The notes under the pieces are model-generated. The model saw only the letters and a list, made by a program, of their open reading frames with translations. It did not search any database and had not been told where the DNA came from. The translations under genes and the position numbers were made by a program. A stretch of DNA of 64,000 nucleotides. Origin: Flavipsychrobacter sp. (GTDB lineage Bacteria; Bacteroidota; Bacteroidia; Chitinophagales; Chitinophagaceae). The stretch covers positions 124,001-188,000 of the forward strand of contig JAEUVX010000003.1 in the NCBI GenBank assembly GCA_016786615.1. The letters are read 5' to 3'. This document shows positions 62,056 through 64,000 of this stretch, in pieces (the stretch's first letter is position 1; the number at the start of each line of letters is the position of its first letter).

Positions 62056-63528
62056 ATGACGAAAACCGCTGCTACTGATAATAATGGCATCAGCATAAAA
62101 CCCGAATTACTGCAAAAGCTGCTATGGCCTGTTTTTGCCGTCTATTGCCTGCTGGTAGTGATGGGTGTAATGAACCACGAATCTTGGGCAGATGAGGCAC
62201 AGGCATGGTTGCTGGCAAGGGATAATACCCCCGCAGCTATCATAAAAATACTGCCCGATGAGGGGCATCCCCCCTTCTGGTATGTGCCGTTGTATATAAT
62301 GTCTCATGCAGGATTGCCCTACGAGTCTATGAAATGGCTTGCAGGCATTGCCATGATGCTGGCCGCATACTTATTGATGTTTCGCACACGGGCCAATATT
62401 GTGCTGAAGCTCTTAATACCATTCAGTTATTTCTTCCTGTACGAGTACTCGCTGATAGGGCGCAGCTATAGCATAGCGGTGTTGCTGTCTATGCTCATCA
62501 TCGCACTCTATGAAAAACGCTTTGAGAAACCCTGGCTGTTTGCGTTGTGCGTGGTAGCACTGGGCAATACGCATGTTATCACTGTCGGTTTTGCAGTAGC
62601 CATCATGGCGGTGTATGTTGCAGATGCTGTACAATACAAAAAGCTGAGTGGCAAAGTATATGCAGCTATTGCCATCATGGCGATGGGGCTATTATACCTG
62701 TTGCCATATATGAGCAGCAGCCAGATGGCACCGTATTACGAGAAACAGGTAGAGCAACCCTCGAATCACATAAAAGCCGCTATAGGCAACGCTTTGGTAG
62801 CTGGTAATAATAGTTTTATTGCTTTGGCAATATTCCTTGCCCTGCTTGTGTTGCTGCTGAAATACACAAAACCTTTTTTCATAGCCGTTTGCGGTATTGC
62901 GGGTTTGTTTTTTGTAGTTGCTGTTGCCTACGAATCTAAAATCCGTCATCAGGGGCTGATGTTTATCATGCTGCTGGTAGCTTATATTCTTACAGATTAT
63001 TACAAAAACGATAAGCTGAACCTGCGGAAAATCAGCATACCTGCCGAGTTGTATGGCAGCTGGCTATTAGCCGCTACGGTACTGTTACAACTATCAGCTA
63101 CTTTTAAAAGCTACAAGGCCGATAATGAAAAACTGTTTTCCGGCTCGAAGGAAGTTGCGGAGTACCTGCAGGATAATATGAGCGATTCTACCATCGTAGT
63201 AGCATACCAGGCTACCAGTACTTTATCGGTACTGCCATATATGCCAAAGGAGTTGCAGTTTTACTACGCCGAATGTGAACGCTACGGTACGTACTATGTG
63301 TATGATACCTGCTTCAAAAAAGAAATATGGATGTATCCTGTAGATTATGCGGTGAAGGTAGCACACGACCATTTTCCGGATAAACTGAAAGATGTAATCT
63401 TCCTGTTCAACTATCCTATACAACAACAAACACAAAAATACCTCGACCTGCAATACACTACATCGGAGTCTACCCTGCTATGGGACGAACGCTTTTTCGT
63501 ATATAAGTTCAAACAGGGGGTAAAGTAA
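62056..63528 (+). CDS. Membrane glycosyltransferase, GT-C fold
   Basis: A 490-residue integral membrane protein with about ten helices. The first external loop NHESWADEAQAWLLARDNTP holds the Asp-Glu pair typical of GT39/ArnT-like catalysts, followed by LPDEGHPPFWYVPLYIMSHA. The C-terminal part (about 370 on) is soluble and includes DSTIVVAYQATSTLSVLPYM and VYDTCFKKEIWMYPVDYAVK. It should use polyprenyl-phosphate sugars at the outer face of the inner membrane. It diverges from the ketosynthase gene and is not part of a visible glycan cluster. Confidence 0.8.
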   Translation: MTKTAATDNNGISIKPELLQKLLWPVFAVYCLLVVMGVMNHESWADEAQAWLLARDNTPAAIIKILPDEGHPPFWYVPLYIMSHAGLPYESMKWLAGIAMMLAAYLLMFRTRANIVLKLLIPFSYFFLYEYSLIGRSYSIAVLLSMLIIALYEKRFEKPWLFALCVVALGNTHVITVGFAVAIMAVYVADAVQYKKLSGKVYAAIAIMAMGLLYLLPYMSSSQMAPYYEKQVEQPSNHIKAAIGNALVAGNNSFIALAIFLALLVLLLKYTKPFFIAVCGIAGLFFVVAVAYESKIRHQGLMFIMLLVAYILTDYYKNDKLNLRKISIPAELYGSWLLAATVLLQLSATFKSYKADNEKLFSGSKEVAEYLQDNMSDSTIVVAYQATSTLSVLPYMPKELQFYYAECERYGTYYVYDTCFKKEIWMYPVDYAVKVAHDHFPDKLKDVIFLFNYPIQQQTQKYLDLQYTTSESTLLWDERFFVYKFKQGVK

Positions 63529-63590
63529 GATATGATGTAATGTACCTGACTAACCACTAAGTGTATGAGCAATACGCTGATGATGTCGCA

Positions 63591-64000
63591 CTAACCCATA
63601 GCTACCATATTATACCGCTCTCTGTATTGCAATGGCGACATACCGGTAATTTTCCTGAACACCTCACGAAATGCTTTTACATCCGTATAGCCCACATCGT
63701 ACATTACTTCGTTGACCGTTTTATTGCTGCTTTCAAAGGCTTTCTTTGCAGATTCTACCTTTACCCGCTGTGCATATTCCAGCGGTGTATTGCCTGTGGC
63801 TTTTATGAAACGCCTGTCGAAGTTTCGCCTGCCTAGGGCAAACATCGCAGACAATTGCTCCGCCGAAATCTTTTCGTCCAGCCTGCTTTCTATATATGCC
63901 TGTGCTTTCTTTACCACTTCATCGCCATGCAGCTTCTGCCCGGTAAATATGCTGAAGGGCGATTGGCTGTTTCTATCCATTTCTACCTGATAGATTTTAC
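63591..64000 (-). CDS. GlxA/AraC-family regulator, C-terminal part (cut by window end)
   Basis: The frame is open to base 64000, so the gene continues beyond the window and its N-terminal DJ-1/PfpI-like domain is missing. The visible 136 residues are the DNA-binding part: a linker (YQVEMDRNSQSPFSIFTGQK) and two helix-turn-helix units, ISAEQLSAMFALGRRNFDRR and VNEVMYDVGYTDVKAFREVF followed by TGMSPLQYRERYNM. This pattern fits GlxA-type AraC regulators, which carry an amidase-like ligand domain. The internal ATG at 63980 is not the true start, since conserved sequence precedes it. Its target genes are not visible. Confidence 0.88.
   Translation of the reverse strand, partial: KIYQVEMDRNSQSPFSIFTGQKLHGDEVVKKAQAYIESRLDEKISAEQLSAMFALGRRNFDRRFIKATGNTPLEYAQRVKVESAKKAFESSNKTVNEVMYDVGYTDVKAFREVFRKITGMSPLQYRERYNMVAMG

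Noticed and set aside
1..64000. tRNA, rRNA, CRISPR, prophage or insertion-sequence content
   Set aside because: Reading both strands I found no cloverleaf, rRNA segment, transposase, integrase, phage structural gene or cas gene; nearly all space is accounted for by the listed genes.

Overview
The window reads as chromosomal DNA of a member of the phylum Bacteroidota, most likely a Chitinophagaceae-like bacterium (inference from overall protein character, not a computed placement). The signs are: type IX secretion (T9SS) C-terminal sorting domains of type A and type B, a PorZ-like T9SS protein, SprB-type repeats, TonB-dependent receptors with carboxypeptidase-regulatory-like N-domains, a complete nuo operon with a short NuoG, DUF5606 and DUF5686 proteins, promoters of the TTG / TAnnTTTG type, and almost no Shine-Dalgarno sequences. 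Base composition is moderately AT-rich. I see no rRNA, tRNA, CRISPR array, prophage or insertion sequence; the density and order look like ordinary core chromosome with a few accessory islands.

Layout. 1-4284: end of asd, then a secreted HmuY-like haem-binding candidate and its TonB-dependent receptor, separated by an attenuator-like hairpin. 4349-9208: ABC exporter (+), then a 2'-5' RNA ligase-like protein, an M28 peptidase with PDZ domain, and scpB (all -). 9387-22937: the 14-gene respiratory complex I operon nuoA to nuoN on the minus strand, promoter at 22975-23004, with a small secreted NTF2-like gene inserted between nuoE and nuoF. 23080-28207: a LamG/T9SS surface protein whose signal peptide is knocked out of frame by one base in an A-run, then a divergent four-gene polysaccharide set (GT2, methyltransferase, GT2, flippase). 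28471-33021: a 1516-residue T9SS type B adhesin with about 13 SprB-like repeats. 33105-37367: DUF5606 protein with histone-like tail, family-10-like glycoside hydrolase, lipoprotein, TPR protein. 37422-39266: orphan 2-oxoacid:acceptor oxidoreductase alpha subunit (-).

39436-44507: VWA protein, two acyltransferase-like genes that use overlapping TTG starts, and a GT-C membrane glycosyltransferase. 44513-48050: YkgJ, DUF2256 and polA (-). 48216-54029: DUF5686 outer-membrane protein, Bcp peroxidase, M23 peptidase, a small DUF6787-like membrane protein, recO. 54033-59910: one minus-strand train rplM-rpsI-rpsB-tsf followed by a small exosortase-family protein, PorZ and RecO; S2 carries a long Gly/Arg-rich tail. 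60195-64000: NIPSNAP-like protein, a strongly palindromic intergenic repeat, a stand-alone beta-ketoacyl-ACP synthase, another GT-C enzyme and the C-terminal end of a GlxA/AraC-type regulator cut by the window edge.

Themes: energy conservation (complex I, oxoacid oxidoreductase), cell-surface biogenesis (T9SS substrates, PorZ, exosortase, glycosyltransferases, flippase, M23 peptidase), haem acquisition and core information processing. I found no convincing undescribed multi-gene defence or mobile system. The most unusual items are the T9SS-anchored HmuY-like protein, the exosortase/PorZ neighbourhood, the RGG-like S2 tail, the NTF2-like insertion in the nuo operon, the homopolymer frameshift and the nested palindromic repeat.
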